Notes: generated from the sequence alone by a model not told the origin. DNA of 64,000 bases from Liolophura sinensis (GCF_032854445.1 NC_088301.1:46187116-46251115); one strand, 5' to 3'; positions 51,701 through 56,705 are shown, counted from the first letter of the stretch. Program-made: numbers and translations.

Positions 51701-53908
51701 GTGAGGTCACATGTTTTAATCTACATGTTGTTGTTGGCTGTGGCTGTAAGTCAAGAGGTTTGTCAAGTACATATAACATGAAAAGGTTGATGACTTACTC
51801 CGGGTACTCTGGTTTCCTCCACCCAGAAACCTGACTCTGATCATTTAAGTGAAAATTCCTCTAGTATGGCATTATATTTAGAAGACCAATCAGTCAGTCA
51901 CTTGTTCACTCAATTAATGAATCCCAAAGGTGAATGAAGCTTGATATGCTGGTTTAAGCCACCTTTAAGAAGACATGGTTCAGAAGACATGCATGTTTTT
52001 TTCCACAAATTGGTACAAATGTTCAGTGTTCAAAGCAGACACTCTAACCATTTGGCCATCAAAGGGGTGCATGATATTGATGAGAAACAATGTCTGTGAT
52101 GTTTTACATAAACTATTGATAATGATTAGAAACATTGTCTCCGATATTGATGAATACCAATGATTATGCTGTATTGTTCCACCATGTGATATTGATGAGA
52201 ATACATGTTTTTTGATCTGTTGTACATCCCTGTGAGAAGACCTATGTGGTGGAGAGGGTGAATCATTCTAACTTGCTGTTGATTGTGGTAGATGCAACGT
52301 GTCATTGTGAAGACGTTCTTCCCGTTACTCTTAATCCAGAAATCAGATTTGATATCCTTTTTTGTGTATGGAATTATCAACCAGAAATATGCCATTTGAC
52401 TTTTTAATGCCAGTGATTTTGATTTAACTACCATTGAATGCATTGTTAACTCTTAGCCAACATCTTTTTGGTATCAAGCCTTCAATCGTATAGATCACAG
52501 AAAAAAATGTTACTGCTCTACATGGAAGTATTTTTAGGTCAAGATTTACAAGTCAGAAGATACATATAGCACATTTATCGGTCTTCATTTTCATAGTTCT
52601 TGGCATGACAGTTTGCAGTCATAATGCATTCGTTCATGTGTAAAAGCTTTTACTGTTTGTGTTCTGTATTGGTCTACCAAAGTATGAAGGAAGCGGAATG
52701 CAAAAATTGCAAGGCCCATTCATTGCCATTCCCTCTCTACTGGAGATGTTCCTGACATTTTGTGTTATATTTCATCTTAATGATTGCTAGCTTTACATTT
52801 AAGCACCTTTGTGGACGTTTTACCTGTTAAATCACAGCTTATGATTTCAGGCTTTACCAAACTAATAAGGCGTTTGTCTATTGGACACTAACTTTGTTAA
52901 CATTATATTACCTTCATAATATATTACTATATAAAATAAACTTCAGCTCAGTTGTAAATTTTACTCAATTTAAAATTTAGTCTTGCTGGAAGACATCACT
53001 TAATGTGACGTACAACAATTTCATGAATATATTTTCCTTAATGAATGTTACATGAAAATGACACTTTATGTCACAAGTTGAAAGAGTCCAGGCATCGCCC
53101 TAGCCAGGATCAGCCATGCCCTACCATGGAGAAAGGGGTAAGTCATGAACTGATATCTACTGAAATAAACATTAACTGAGATTAACTGAGAATATTTCCT
53201 CATTTGACTAAACATTCAAATTTTGTATGACAATTACTCATAATGATACACTGTCTTTGCATATACTGGTACCATGCAAAATTGTGGTTTCGTAAGAACA
53301 TTAATAAATAAAAACATCTCTTATACCTCTTACAAACACACATGTTATGTCCTAAATAAAAACTGGCAATTACTTTGTAGACTTCAGCATGTGAGTCATT
53401 GGTAAAAGTGTTAATGCTTCAAATAGTGCTTGGAAAACGAATTAAAAAATAAAATATGATGAAGATTGATCCTGCCCACGCTTCTTGTTGGGCATTTGTG
53501 ACAATTAGTGGTCAGTGACACTTGTGTTGTCGTTTGTGCAGTTTAATGCTAGTTAAAGACCACTTGTATCACATTGTATCGTACACATCATGTATATATG
53601 TATGCCACAATAGAGAAAGGTTTGTCAGGAAACTGCCAAAGGCCAGTGGTTTTTCCCTGGGCACTCTGGTATCTGACCCTCAAACCTGGACACCCATTGC
53701 ATAAGGGAAAAATTTTTGATTATGACATTAAACAAACAATCAAATAAATAAATGATACATAAATGAAAGAACATGTACAGTCATTGTATTGTTTCTGTTC
53801 CAGGATAAAGAAATGAAGTGTGATGGAACTACAACAACAACCTGCCCAGTAGTATTCCTTGGAATGCAGCTTATTGCCCTCATATTTTCCTGCCTGTTGT
53901 CTTCGTGA
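203..53908 (+). CDS. CACNA2D3: Voltage-gated calcium channel alpha-2/delta subunit (alpha-2/delta-3/4-like), 5'-incomplete, 34 visible coding exons
   Basis: Auxiliary subunit of high-voltage-activated calcium channels: an extracellular, GPI-anchored protein, normally cut into disulfide-linked alpha-2 and delta, that promotes surface delivery of the CaV alpha-1 pore. Spliced exons give about 1100 residues, near the family's usual length. Order along the visible protein: N-terminal helical region (residues 1-90), VWA_N (about 85-210), VWA with MIDAS motifs DSSGS and ITDGA (about 225-400), Cache-like region (about 400-850), cysteine-rich delta part and a hydrophobic tail. Diagnostic strings include [47 protein letters not shown] and [17 protein letters not shown] and PNYNSV resemble alpha-2/delta-3/4 more than -1/-2. 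The signal-peptide exon is outside the window. Almost every junction has GT-AG sites with matching phase; the exception is 39370/39906. Paralogue assignment (3 versus 4) is inferred from motifs only. Confidence 0.95.
2003..2198 (-). mobile_element. MITE-like element copy 1
   Basis: Begins attcctcaacatttctgcat and ends aagttgaagaattat; the ends are inverted repeats of each other. Internal landmarks (caactttcagtg.aatttatgca, gggcttcacaaaaa.tataat, cagaatat) are shared with copies at 34735, 39500 and 49305. The strand is arbitrary: copy 4 is defined as +. Confidence 0.75.
4078..4240 (+). mobile_element. tRNA-headed SINE
   Basis: The head (tctccgtggctcaactcgtt then agcacactagcg) looks like a tRNA A box. 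The body is 'gctagccgttgtcgtataagtgaaatattcttaagtac', and the tail is 'aaaacaccaatcagac'. This body and tail recur in other window copies and match the molluscan SINE 3' module (established pattern, recalled, not searched). Confidence 0.7.
10897..11010 (+). mobile_element. MITE-like element copy 2 (internally shortened)
   Basis: Starts taattcttcaacattt, keeps 'gaaggcattattctgtactgactgataaa', and ends aaaaggttgaggaatta, the inverted end. It is about 114 bp versus about 200 bp in the other copies, so internal sequence is missing. Confidence 0.7.
15181..15450 (+). mobile_element. Degenerate SINE copy with (ATAA)n tail
   Basis: Ends 'aaaagtgaaatattcttgag' followed by a worn tail and ataaataaataaat. 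Upstream, 'caccactatcactgtggtga' and 'accaatatggtggtg' are short inverted or related words of uncertain origin. Only the 3' part (about 15365-15450) is confidently SINE. Confidence 0.55.
20843..21290 (+). repeat. Degenerate tandem repeat in intron 1 (about 280-bp unit)
   Basis: Two diverged units: 'ggctacttgcatacgtggatgatgatgtgtcgtgactcac...ttgttcatttccgtggttatc' (from 20843) and 'ggatactttgaaacagaggtgatgatgttttgtgcctaat...ttgtccattttcactgttgcc' (from 21120). A sub-block 'ggctattactccagctgttttt' recurs as 'ggctataacttcagttcttt' and 'ggctacaactccaattgtttt'. Function unknown; possibly part of an old dispersed repeat. Confidence 0.6.
21934..22044 (+). CDS. CACNA2D3: alpha-2/delta visible exon 2 (N-terminal helical region)
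   Basis: A phase 0/0 exon of 37 codons, [18 protein letters not shown]...KVKAVK, bounded by ttgcag and gtaaat. It matches the family pattern in which Y.....(V)E..NA..LV is followed by helical, lysine-rich sequence before VWA_N. Basic and probably helical. Confidence 0.9.
24387..24446 (+). CDS. CACNA2D3: alpha-2/delta visible exon 3
   Basis: A 60-nt phase 0/0 exon, [20 protein letters not shown], after a strong pyrimidine tract (ctttttttgttttcag) and before gtatgt. It corresponds to the vertebrate 'L..EAE....H' segment just before the Y.Y.NAK motif of the next exon. Confidence 0.9.
25503..25686 (+). CDS. CACNA2D3: alpha-2/delta visible exon 4 (start of VWA_N domain)
   Basis: Reads [16 protein letters not shown], then [16 protein letters not shown], and ends one base into a codon at gtgagt. 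The Y.NAK and VH(V/I)PT(N/D)(V/I)(Y/F) motifs mark the VWA_N region of alpha-2/delta proteins. The split T joins CA of the next exon to give Ser. Confidence 0.93.
26429..26560 (+). CDS. CACNA2D3: alpha-2/delta visible exon 5 (VWA_N core)
   Basis: Encodes [15 protein letters not shown]...[17 protein letters not shown] and TGFFRIYPG. The W(Q)YFGS.TG..R.YPG block is among the most conserved in the family. Acceptor tcttacag, donor gtaagc; split codons at both ends fit the neighbouring exons. Confidence 0.95.
26624..26742 (+). repeat. Imperfect tandem duplication (about 59-bp unit, two copies) in intron 5
   Basis: The sequence beginning aaatttacatttg, with 'atagacataaaaa.tttaaacttaatttttt' inside, is repeated head to tail at 26624 and 26683 with a few substitutions. 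It lies about 60 bp downstream of the exon 5 donor. It looks like a simple local duplication with no coding content. Confidence 0.85.
27047..27113 (+). CDS. CACNA2D3: alpha-2/delta visible exon 6 (VWA_N to VWA junction)
   Basis: A 67-nt exon encoding [21 protein letters not shown] and the first two bases of a Trp codon; donor gtaagt. This is the segment that carries the gabapentinoid-binding RRR motif in alpha-2/delta-1/2. Here it reads CRVRG followed by W, like CRNRKW of alpha-2/delta-3, so the triple arginine is absent. Confidence 0.93.
27820..27962 (+). mobile_element. SINE-like fragment with ATAAATAAATAA tail
   Basis: The head ggtttggtggttagagtgtt resembles a tRNA A box. The fragment ends catttataaataaataaatg. 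The middle is too diverged to assign. Lies in intron 6. Confidence 0.5.
28024..28080. repeat. (AT)n microsatellite in intron 6
   Basis: About 28 uninterrupted AT units followed by a palindromic aaaattatatatataatt. A small ORF of alternating Ile/Tyr over it is an artefact. Confidence 0.95.
29725..29875 (+). CDS. CACNA2D3: alpha-2/delta visible exon 7 (VWA domain, MIDAS DxSxS)
   Basis: Completes Trp and reads [20 protein letters not shown], then SMHGL...[10 protein letters not shown], ending at gtaaga in phase 0. DSSGS is the metal-ion-dependent adhesion site DxSxS. In characterised alpha-2/delta subunits an intact MIDAS is needed to traffic the alpha-1 subunit. Confidence 0.96.
30308..30472 (+). 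CDS. CACNA2D3: alpha-2/delta visible exon 8 (VWA domain)
   Basis: A 55-codon phase 0/0 exon, [20 protein letters not shown]...[13 protein letters not shown] by motif, with strong homology at the C..(T/H)LVQA(N/D) block. The cysteine aligns with the alpha-2 cysteine (Cys404 in mammalian alpha-2/delta-1) that is disulfide-bonded to delta. Acceptor tttttgcag, donor gtaaat. Confidence 0.95.
32927..33055 (+). CDS. CACNA2D3: alpha-2/delta visible exon 9 (VWA domain, MIDAS Asp)
   Basis: Reads [20 protein letters not shown], then [18 protein letters not shown]...VH; acceptor ttttacag, donor gtaggt. IMLITDGA supplies the third MIDAS element, and the KYNW block matches alpha-2/delta-3. Confidence 0.95.
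33496..33574 (+). CDS. CACNA2D3: alpha-2/delta visible exon 10 (VWA domain end)
   Basis: Encodes [20 protein letters not shown], then MACVNQ, and one base of a Gly codon; donor gtgtgt. The pattern V(R)(V/I)FTYLIGRE...KWMAC.N(K/Q)G is the alpha-2/delta-3/4 form of the conserved end of the VWA fold. Confidence 0.95.
33670..33706. repeat. (AT)n microsatellite in intron 10
   Basis: An uninterrupted AT dinucleotide run of about 18 units followed by acacatacat, about 145 bp upstream of the exon 11 acceptor. Confidence 0.95.
33850..33899 (+). CDS. CACNA2D3: alpha-2/delta visible exon 11
   Basis: A 50-nt exon completing Gly and reading [17 protein letters not shown], ending in phase 0 at gtatga. 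[11 protein letters not shown] is characteristic of the alpha-2/delta-3/4 branch; alpha-2/delta-1 has a different IPSIGAIR-type sequence. Confidence 0.95.
34735..34956 (-). mobile_element. MITE-like element copy 3
   Basis: Starts ccctaattcctcaaccttt and ends with the inverted counterpart (gcaaacattcaaaaagttttaacaattacag, in two parts). The internal block matches copy 1 (caactttcagtgtgatttat; gggcttcacaaaaactataa). Lies in intron 11. Confidence 0.8.
35194..35301 (+). CDS. CACNA2D3: alpha-2/delta visible exon 12
   Basis: A 36-codon phase 0/0 exon, [20 protein letters not shown], then [16 protein letters not shown]; acceptor atttgcag, donor gtaagc. It corresponds to EYL.VL(S/G)RP...W...Y.D in vertebrate subunits, leaving the VWA domain and entering the Cache region. 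Confidence 0.94.
35828..35851 (+). CDS. CACNA2D3: Candidate 24-nt cassette microexon (LDTLAKEQ)
   Basis: Within the 3.5-kb intron after exon 12, a pyrimidine-rich tract ending catgaccag precedes eight codons (LDTLAKEQ), followed by gtaaaa. Phase is 0/0, so it could be included or skipped without changing frame between LEDQTK and RLQLMT. The site falls in the VWA-to-Cache linker, where vertebrate alpha-2/delta transcripts also vary by small exons. There is no homology to confirm it; chance splice sites remain possible. Confidence 0.4.
36020..36165 (-). mobile_element. SINE copy, reverse orientation
   Basis: Read on the - strand it contains 'ggtcgtgggtctccacgggt', 'gccagatttcctcccccata', 'gtgaaatattcttgagtatg' and 'gtaaaacaccaatcaaataa'. 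This is the best-preserved copy of the SINE 3' module in the window. Lies in intron 12, about 170 bp after the candidate microexon. Confidence 0.8.
38802..38858 (+). CDS. CACNA2D3: alpha-2/delta visible exon 13
   Basis: A 57-nt phase 0/0 exon, [19 protein letters not shown], bounded by cttttgtag and gtaggt. It matches the family block (L)(M)TTVA.PVF.K.N that opens the first Cache-like module. Confidence 0.93.
39291..39370 (+). CDS. CACNA2D3: alpha-2/delta visible exon 14 (Cache region), frame mismatch at its 3' end
   Basis: Reads [20 protein letters not shown], then KLTSKF and two leftover bases (TG) before a perfect gtaagt donor. LGVVGTDV is the conserved strand of the first Cache module. 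The next exon must be read from its first base, so this junction does not close in frame as given. A base missing from the aaaatttt run just before the donor would explain it (see findings). Confidence 0.9.
39500..39706 (+). mobile_element. MITE-like element copy 4
   Basis: Starts acaattcttcaaccttttta, contains tgcaagatgtttattcaagc and ends gtgaaaaggaatta followed by ggg. Lies in the 535-bp intron between exons 14 and 15, the junction whose reading frame does not close. Confidence 0.8.
39906..39980 (+). CDS. CACNA2D3: alpha-2/delta visible exon 15 (Cache region)
   Basis: Reads [20 protein letters not shown], then ELRPA, in phase 0 after ttttcctttcag; donor gtatga. This is the family's LG(I/V).GY.F...NNGY(I/L)L.HPELR block, so the frame is certain. 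Reading in the phase imposed by exon 14 would meet a stop within 11 codons. Confidence 0.95.
40308..40382 (+). CDS. CACNA2D3: alpha-2/delta visible exon 16
   Basis: A 25-codon phase 0/0 exon, [20 protein letters not shown], then KKAEQ; acceptor ctcccacag, donor gtaatt. PNY.SV.L(S/T)EVE is the alpha-2/delta-3 form of this segment. Confidence 0.94.
40822..40893 (+). CDS. CACNA2D3: alpha-2/delta visible exon 17
   Basis: A 24-codon phase 0/0 exon, [20 protein letters not shown], then FDSM; acceptor tttttcag, donor gtgagt. It aligns with the vertebrate (L/M)(V)NR.TG...M.(V) segment before the second Cache strands. Confidence 0.93.
40975..41142 (+). mobile_element. tRNA-headed SINE copy
   Basis: Contains a B-box-like gcaggttcaaacctg near 41031, then 'ttgtataagtgacaagttcttgagtaaggtg' and an aataaataaatgg tail. 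Lies in intron 17, about 80 bp past the exon 17 donor. Confidence 0.65.
41537..41604 (+). CDS. CACNA2D3: alpha-2/delta visible exon 18
   Basis: Reads [20 protein letters not shown], then PF and two bases of a Ser codon; acceptor tctgtag, donor gtgagt. It matches KRV......(Y)Y.PI..T(P)FSLG of the family. Confidence 0.93.
41806..41876 (+). CDS. CACNA2D3: alpha-2/delta visible exon 19
   Basis: Completes Ser and reads [20 protein letters not shown], then ISRF and one base of an Asp codon; acceptor tttgcag, donor gtatgt. (F)SLG(V/I)ALP.GYG is the conserved Cache strand. Confidence 0.94.
42287..42329 (+). CDS. CACNA2D3: alpha-2/delta visible exon 20 (43 nt)
   Basis: Completes Asp and reads [14 protein letters not shown] plus two bases of Trp; acceptor ttccacag, donor gtaaga. 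Small but phase-consistent on both sides; corresponds to the variable segment before W.YC. Confidence 0.9.
42999..43108 (+). CDS. CACNA2D3: alpha-2/delta visible exon 21
   Basis: Completes Trp and reads [20 protein letters not shown], then [17 protein letters not shown] and one base of Cys; acceptor ttaatag, donor gtgagt. Matches W.YC......(H).....L.(A)IK(Y)L.......C of vertebrates. Confidence 0.93.
43562..43678 (+). repeat. Two degenerate tandem copies of the exon 22 acceptor and 5' end
   Basis: Two head-to-tail relics precede the real exon at 43679. Copy 1 starts near 43563 (atgatgtggtatagaatctg) and copy 2 near 43624 (aataatgatctggttaagaa). Both align with the exon's aataatgacatggtaaagaa, and each is followed by a T-rich acceptor-like tract ending aagg. 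The period is about 57-60 bp. Entering at the copy 2 acceptor would create an immediate TGA with the T carried over from exon 21. Confidence 0.85.
43679..43772 (+). CDS. CACNA2D3: alpha-2/delta visible exon 22
   Basis: Completes Cys and reads [20 protein letters not shown], then [11 protein letters not shown] and two bases of Glu; acceptor ctttaaag, donor gtaagg. It matches C...L...VLFDA.V......W of the family. Its 5' end is tandemly duplicated just upstream. Confidence 0.93.
44891..44971 (+). CDS. CACNA2D3: alpha-2/delta visible exon 23
   Basis: Completes Glu and reads [20 protein letters not shown], then TTVNLTD and two bases of Pro; donor gtaagt. (V)E(V/L)(A/V)F(L/I)GTR(T/A)GL.R is a strongly conserved Cache strand. 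The acceptor tract is short and A-rich (ttttttaaaaag). Confidence 0.94.
45216..45319 (+). CDS. CACNA2D3: alpha-2/delta visible exon 24
   Basis: Completes Pro and reads [20 protein letters not shown], then [15 protein letters not shown] and one base of Asn; acceptor gcttacag, donor gtgagt. (Y)(Y/W)(Y)(K/R)RA......(F)V(F/Y)S(I/V)P is a family block. Confidence 0.94.
45765..45965 (-). mobile_element. Probable SINE-body fragment, reverse orientation
   Basis: The string 'ggaggtaaaccacatgtcct', followed by tggcaaattattggctaact and ttcccacttgggacacacag, resembles the antisense of a recurring molluscan SINE body. The match is recalled, not searched. Two short antiparallel ORFs here are not genes. 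Confidence 0.35.
46085..46305 (+). CDS. CACNA2D3: alpha-2/delta visible exon 25
   Basis: Completes Asn and reads [20 protein letters not shown], then a stretch including [13 protein letters not shown] and [10 protein letters not shown], ending in phase 0 at gtaagt. VTAS..(I/L)......(S)(V/P)VAAV(L/V)G.QMK is diagnostic. This is the second largest exon (221 nt). Confidence 0.96.
46794..46856 (+). CDS. CACNA2D3: alpha-2/delta visible exon 26
   Basis: A 21-codon phase 0/0 exon, [20 protein letters not shown] plus A, after a long T tract and taggat; donor gtaagt. Corresponds to (N)CYL(I)DNNG(F)(I)(L/V)(V).(E) of vertebrates. Confidence 0.95.
47201..47274 (+). CDS. CACNA2D3: alpha-2/delta visible exon 27
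   Basis: Reads [20 protein letters not shown], then KIFK and two bases of Gly; acceptor ttcggacag, donor gtaaga. Corresponds to (I/V)G.FFGEI.G.(V)M..L...(I)(F/Y). Confidence 0.94.
47643..47724 (+). CDS. CACNA2D3: alpha-2/delta visible exon 28
   Basis: Completes Gly and reads [20 protein letters not shown], then SPAGIITT, phase 0 at gtaagt. A Ser/Thr-rich linker with little conservation except the D.Q.(L/M)C motif (DYQAMC in vertebrates). Confidence 0.92.
48156..48208 (+). CDS. CACNA2D3: alpha-2/delta visible exon 29
   Basis: Reads [17 protein letters not shown] plus two bases; acceptor tttttcag, donor gtgagt. It aligns with P(Y/F)......(V/L).W...EL(V/A) preceding the hydrophobic stretch of delta. 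Confidence 0.92.
48764..48819 (+). CDS. CACNA2D3: alpha-2/delta visible exon 30
   Basis: Completes Phe and reads [19 protein letters not shown] plus one base of Gly; acceptor atctttcag, donor gtaaag. With exon 29 this forms the conserved hydrophobic, Trp-containing helix of delta (L..(V/E)(F/W)(N)L...W in vertebrates). Confidence 0.93.
49305..49523 (+). mobile_element. MITE-like element copy 5
   Basis: Contains caaccttttttcgcatgttt, gcaagatgtttattcaagta and a terminal agattgaggaattaggg, matching copy 4 over its length and copy 3 in reverse complement. Lies in intron 30. Confidence 0.8.
50333..50630 (+). CDS. CACNA2D3: alpha-2/delta visible exon 31 (delta region, largest exon)
   Basis: Completes Gly and reads [20 protein letters not shown], continuing to [24 protein letters not shown] and [15 protein letters not shown] before gtgagt. 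Cysteine spacing (C..........C....C..C) resembles the delta region, where CDTEYP..., ACEDCSK and SSC occur in alpha-2/delta-3. An acidic, poorly conserved start is followed by the cysteine cluster. Confidence 0.94.
51371..51427 (+). CDS. CACNA2D3: alpha-2/delta visible exon 32 (C-terminal)
   Basis: Reads [19 protein letters not shown] with split codons at both ends; strong acceptor (gttttcattgcag), weaker donor gtatat. RCEK(I) aligns with KCE(R/K)L in the vertebrate segment (L)KCE.LKAQKIRRRP. If the intron were retained, the frame would end at a TAG at 51453 after a short hydrophobic octapeptide. Confidence 0.8.
51645..51905 (+). mobile_element. tRNA-headed SINE, near full length but diverged
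   Basis: The head 'gctggctcagatggttaaat' resembles an A box, and tgaggtcacatgttttaatc a worn B box. The body includes 'gggtactctggtttcctcca' and the end 'aagtgaaaattcctctagta' with 'accaatcagtc'. Lies in intron 32. Confidence 0.6.
53092..53137 (+). CDS. CACNA2D3: alpha-2/delta visible exon 33 (46 nt, C-terminal)
   Basis: Completes Lys and reads [16 protein letters not shown], phase 0 at a perfect gtaagt donor. KHRP....(P)C aligns with RRRP(E/D)SCH of vertebrates. It is required to link exon 32 (phase 2) to the last exon (phase 0); direct splicing of 32 to 34 gives a stop after four codons. The acceptor gagtccag has almost no pyrimidine tract, so the exact start is less certain. Confidence 0.72.
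53640..53757 (+). mobile_element. SINE 3' fragment just upstream of the last coding exon
   Basis: Contains 'ctgggcactctggtatctga' and 'gacattaaacaaacaatcaa', then ataaataaatgat. It ends about 45 bp before the terminal exon acceptor, so it may contribute to the branch-point region. Confidence 0.55.
53804..53908 (+). CDS. CACNA2D3: alpha-2/delta terminal coding exon (GPI-anchor signal)
   Basis: Reads [20 protein letters not shown], then [14 protein letters not shown] and TGA at 53906; acceptor tctgttccag. A short polar Thr run followed by about 18 hydrophobic residues and an immediate stop is the form of a GPI-attachment signal, as in other alpha-2/delta proteins. CDG sits where vertebrates have CGG, the likely omega-site neighbourhood. 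Confidence 0.9.
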   Translation, partial: DKEMKCDGTTTTTCPVVFLGMQLIALIFSCLLSS

Positions 53909-55810
53909 AGCAAGACTAGCTCTGAAAGATTTATTATCCTTGCAGCCATAAACAGTTGGAAAATGGATCAAGATTCACTGTGGCAACGAATGAAGGCACT
54001 GATGACATGGATGGCAGTTTTGATCAGAAGCCAACAGGGTGGGAATCCAGTCAGTGGAGAACTGCAAGGGCTACACCAGTTATACATAGACAGATAGCAG
54101 TTCAAATTGGATAAATCAGATGTGGCTATTAAAGTGTCGTTGGAGAATTTTTCAGTATGGACAAACCTCAGGTGTTATAATCTGAACTGAGAAGGTGGTC
54201 CAAACATTAACCTAAGTTACTGTATGTAAATTGTGGAGAGACTTGAATTAGTTTTGCTGTGGTTGAACTGATAAAAGAATAGTCATTACTGGTTAGCAGT
54301 AGACTGGAGAAAGATATGTTATGCTCTGGTAAGTAAATGATGGTTCATGCTGTCTGAGGGCAAATTCATGAAATTATTATATCAAGGCTTGAACTGGGAG
54401 AAAAGGCACAATAACAAGCAAGAATTTGCATTGGAAGCTGCATGTACATTACACCAGTAGATAGATAAGGAATGTAGACATGTACCAGTGCTTATAAGGT
54501 GTCAGTGTAAAGATTCAGGAATACCCCGAAGGGAACTTGTGTGACCATAAACATCATCGATTATTGTGTTGATCATAATTATGTTTGGTTTACAGAATGA
54601 TTCACTGAACGTCCTGCAATGGTTCAACTAGTTGCTGAGACAGAGAAAAGTAAAACAAAAATTGTTCTGCCTTTAATTGGTTGGAGAGTGAAAAGAAGCA
54701 ACATAAAATGGAATTTTCTTTATGTGTACTTGAAGGATATTGGCCAAGGGGCTCTGACAGCATAAGAAAATATTAATGTAGGTCATTGAGCAATGTATGA
54801 ATAGGATAGGCAATGCCAGACAAAGGTGTGGCCTAGACATGGTGCTTTAATATCCAGGGATATCAGGTGTTGTTATATATGCAAAATATTTCATGAAACT
54901 GTTGGATTAAATTAATGTCTTAAAAGACTTTGGTTTTATATAGTTGTATTTGTAGGATATTTGTATGAACAACAGGTTGACAGTTGCCTGTACTGGGAGT
55001 GGTACTTAAAGATGGATTAACGGTCTGTAAGCCAGTCAGTAGGAATACCTGGTTTGCATTTCTTGACACATGTACATGTTTGTAATTAATTATTAGGGCT
55101 TTGTTACTCTGATCATTTTAGAATCTAGAATCTTGTATAAATAGCCTTTTTTTATTGAAGGGGGCTTTACAGTGGCGTGTGTTTAAAAAGCAAAACATTT
55201 GTGAATGATATATAAAAAATGTATTGTTTTGTACATGAAAAGTTACTGTGTAAGTAAACATGTTCAGCTGTTGGATATACTGATCAGTTGAGTACACTAT
55301 CCAGTACAGAAAGTCCTACTAGTCCATAAAGGTGAACAGTGGTGGAAAGATTAAAATAGTGGTATTTACAGGTAAACTTCTTCACCTTCGTCATATGTAG
55401 GGTTACTGTGCATTTTCTTTTTTATCAGAAACAGATATTTTAATTAATTTTTATTTCTTTTGCATGTACAGGCCAAAACATTTTGGCCAAGGTTTGAATT
55501 AATAGCCTCATTCCATATCATAATTTCATTCCGCGCACCTAATTGTTAAAAGATAACATAAAATATGAATAAGTTATGGTTTTAATATAATTGTATGTGG
55601 TGGTTAGGATACAGGTAGGTCTTGTTTCATTGTGTGGTTTTATATACCGGTATGTATACTACAAGAGGAAACGCATTTCTTTCTGGTACATGTATCTACA
55701 TGTAAGATGTGTTACATCAGCAACTCTTGTATAGCTGATAAAATTTATTGCGTTTATTTGATATAAAAATAAGAGAAAAAAATGCCTTAAACGCCAGAAA
55801 ATTGTATGCA

Positions 55811-55816
55811 AATAAA
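55811..55816 (+). promoter_or_regulatory. Candidate proximal poly(A) signal AATAAA
   Basis: AATAAA in the sequence gtatgcaaataaaatgtc, about 1.9 kb past the stop codon. A candidate alternative 3' end. Confidence 0.4.
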
Positions 55817-56438
55817 ATGTCACTGAAAGTTTTCCATGCCCTTCGACATTGCAACACCTACAACTGTTTGATACAGACTTCCGTAACAAAAGTTCTTAGT
55901 TGATGACATGCATTAGCAAGCATTGTGCAATGTGTTGTGGAAACGTGGCTTTTTTGGTCACTGTCATGGCATTGTTTAAGGTAATCTAGTTTTATTTTGC
56001 AATGCAATATTGAGTGACCTCATTTACTTGTAGCAGAACAGCTGCTACAAATACGTGTACTTGCATGGTTTTTTCAAAATCAAGGTACCAAATTGTTTCA
56101 AAACTTTTTAAGATTTTTGCTATAGTATGAATATGGTTCTTGGTACACATCTAAATTCAGTTTACATCAGGCTTAAAGTTTTCTTGTAAAAAGAAACTGC
56201 ATAGAACTACCACATTGTTGAAATATTAATCTTGTGAAAAACAAACAAACAAGGAACAGGGGATGAAGTCATGAGACATGGTGCAGAGTTTAACATATAA
56301 AGTACTGTATATATTAAATTATGTATGAGTAAGAAAAGTGATATTCCTAAAATATGAAAGTACATGTACTCAGAATTTTAAATATTTAAAAAGCAAAATA
56401 CAGAGGTGTTAGGAGTCATTGGTTACAAAATGGATGCT

Positions 56439-56460
56439 ATTATTTATTTATTTATTTATA
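56439..56460 (+). promoter_or_regulatory. AU-rich element candidate (overlapping ATTTA)
   Basis: A run of TTTA units containing TTATTTATT and several overlapping ATTTA pentamers, inside the probable 3' UTR about 165 bp before the AATAAA at 56625. This form matches class II AU-rich elements that shorten mRNA life. It could equally be a plain microsatellite. Confidence 0.45.
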
Positions 56461-56624
56461 AATTGAAGGGGATACTATTATTCATAAATTTGAATTGTCT
56501 TTCAGTATGATATGTATATACATGAACATGTATAAATATTAAGTTATTACTTTATACACTACTCATGTTTTGGGAGACATTTTATCTATATGTATATCAT
56601 GTATATCATGCTTATGGTTAAGCC

Positions 56625-56630
56625 AATAAA
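56625..56630 (+). promoter_or_regulatory. Candidate poly(A) signal AATAAA
   Basis: AATAAA in ttaagccaataaactgatgg; a second copy lies 75 bp downstream. Together these are the best candidates for the main 3' end. Confidence 0.5.
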
Positions 56631-56699
56631 CTGATGGTTATTGTCCATAGATGTAGAATACAGAAGCATATGTTCATAATTTTTCGGTTATTCGGTTTC

Positions 56700-56705
56700 A
56701 ATAAA
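56700..56705 (+). promoter_or_regulatory. Candidate distal poly(A) signal AATAAA
   Basis: AATAAA in ttcggtttcaataaagcaac. T/GT-rich sequence (tgtgttttgaggtattaatttgtgt) follows about 40 bp downstream, as expected for a cleavage-factor binding region. Confidence 0.55.

Larger units (their letters stand above)
39981..53803 (+). other. CACNA2D3: Introns 15-33: SINE and MITE debris
   Basis: Introns over 300 bp here are 39981-40307, 40383-40821, 40894-41536, 41877-42286, 42330-42998, 43109-43678, 43773-44890, 45320-46084, 46306-46793, 46857-47200, 47275-47642, 47725-48155, 48209-48763, 48820-50332, 50631-51370, 51428-53091 and 53138-53803. Recognisable content is the exon 22 relics, MITE copy 5 and four SINE pieces; a worn ATAAATAAATGAATAAATGA tail sits at about 43370. 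Confidence 0.7.

Noticed and set aside
52035-52070. A-box-like word on the - strand (ggccaaatggttagagt)
   Set aside because: Isolated, with no B box at a suitable distance; at most a worn SINE fragment.
53078-53091. Earlier acceptors for exon 33 (exon starting at 53078, 53085 or 53087)
   Set aside because: These starts leave the wrong phase after exon 32; only 53092 joins in frame with both neighbours, though an undetected extra exon could change this.
51371-53908. Direct splice from exon 32 to the terminal exon
   Set aside because: It reads KIKK then a stop and loses the hydrophobic GPI tail, whereas inclusion of the 46-nt exon keeps the frame open.
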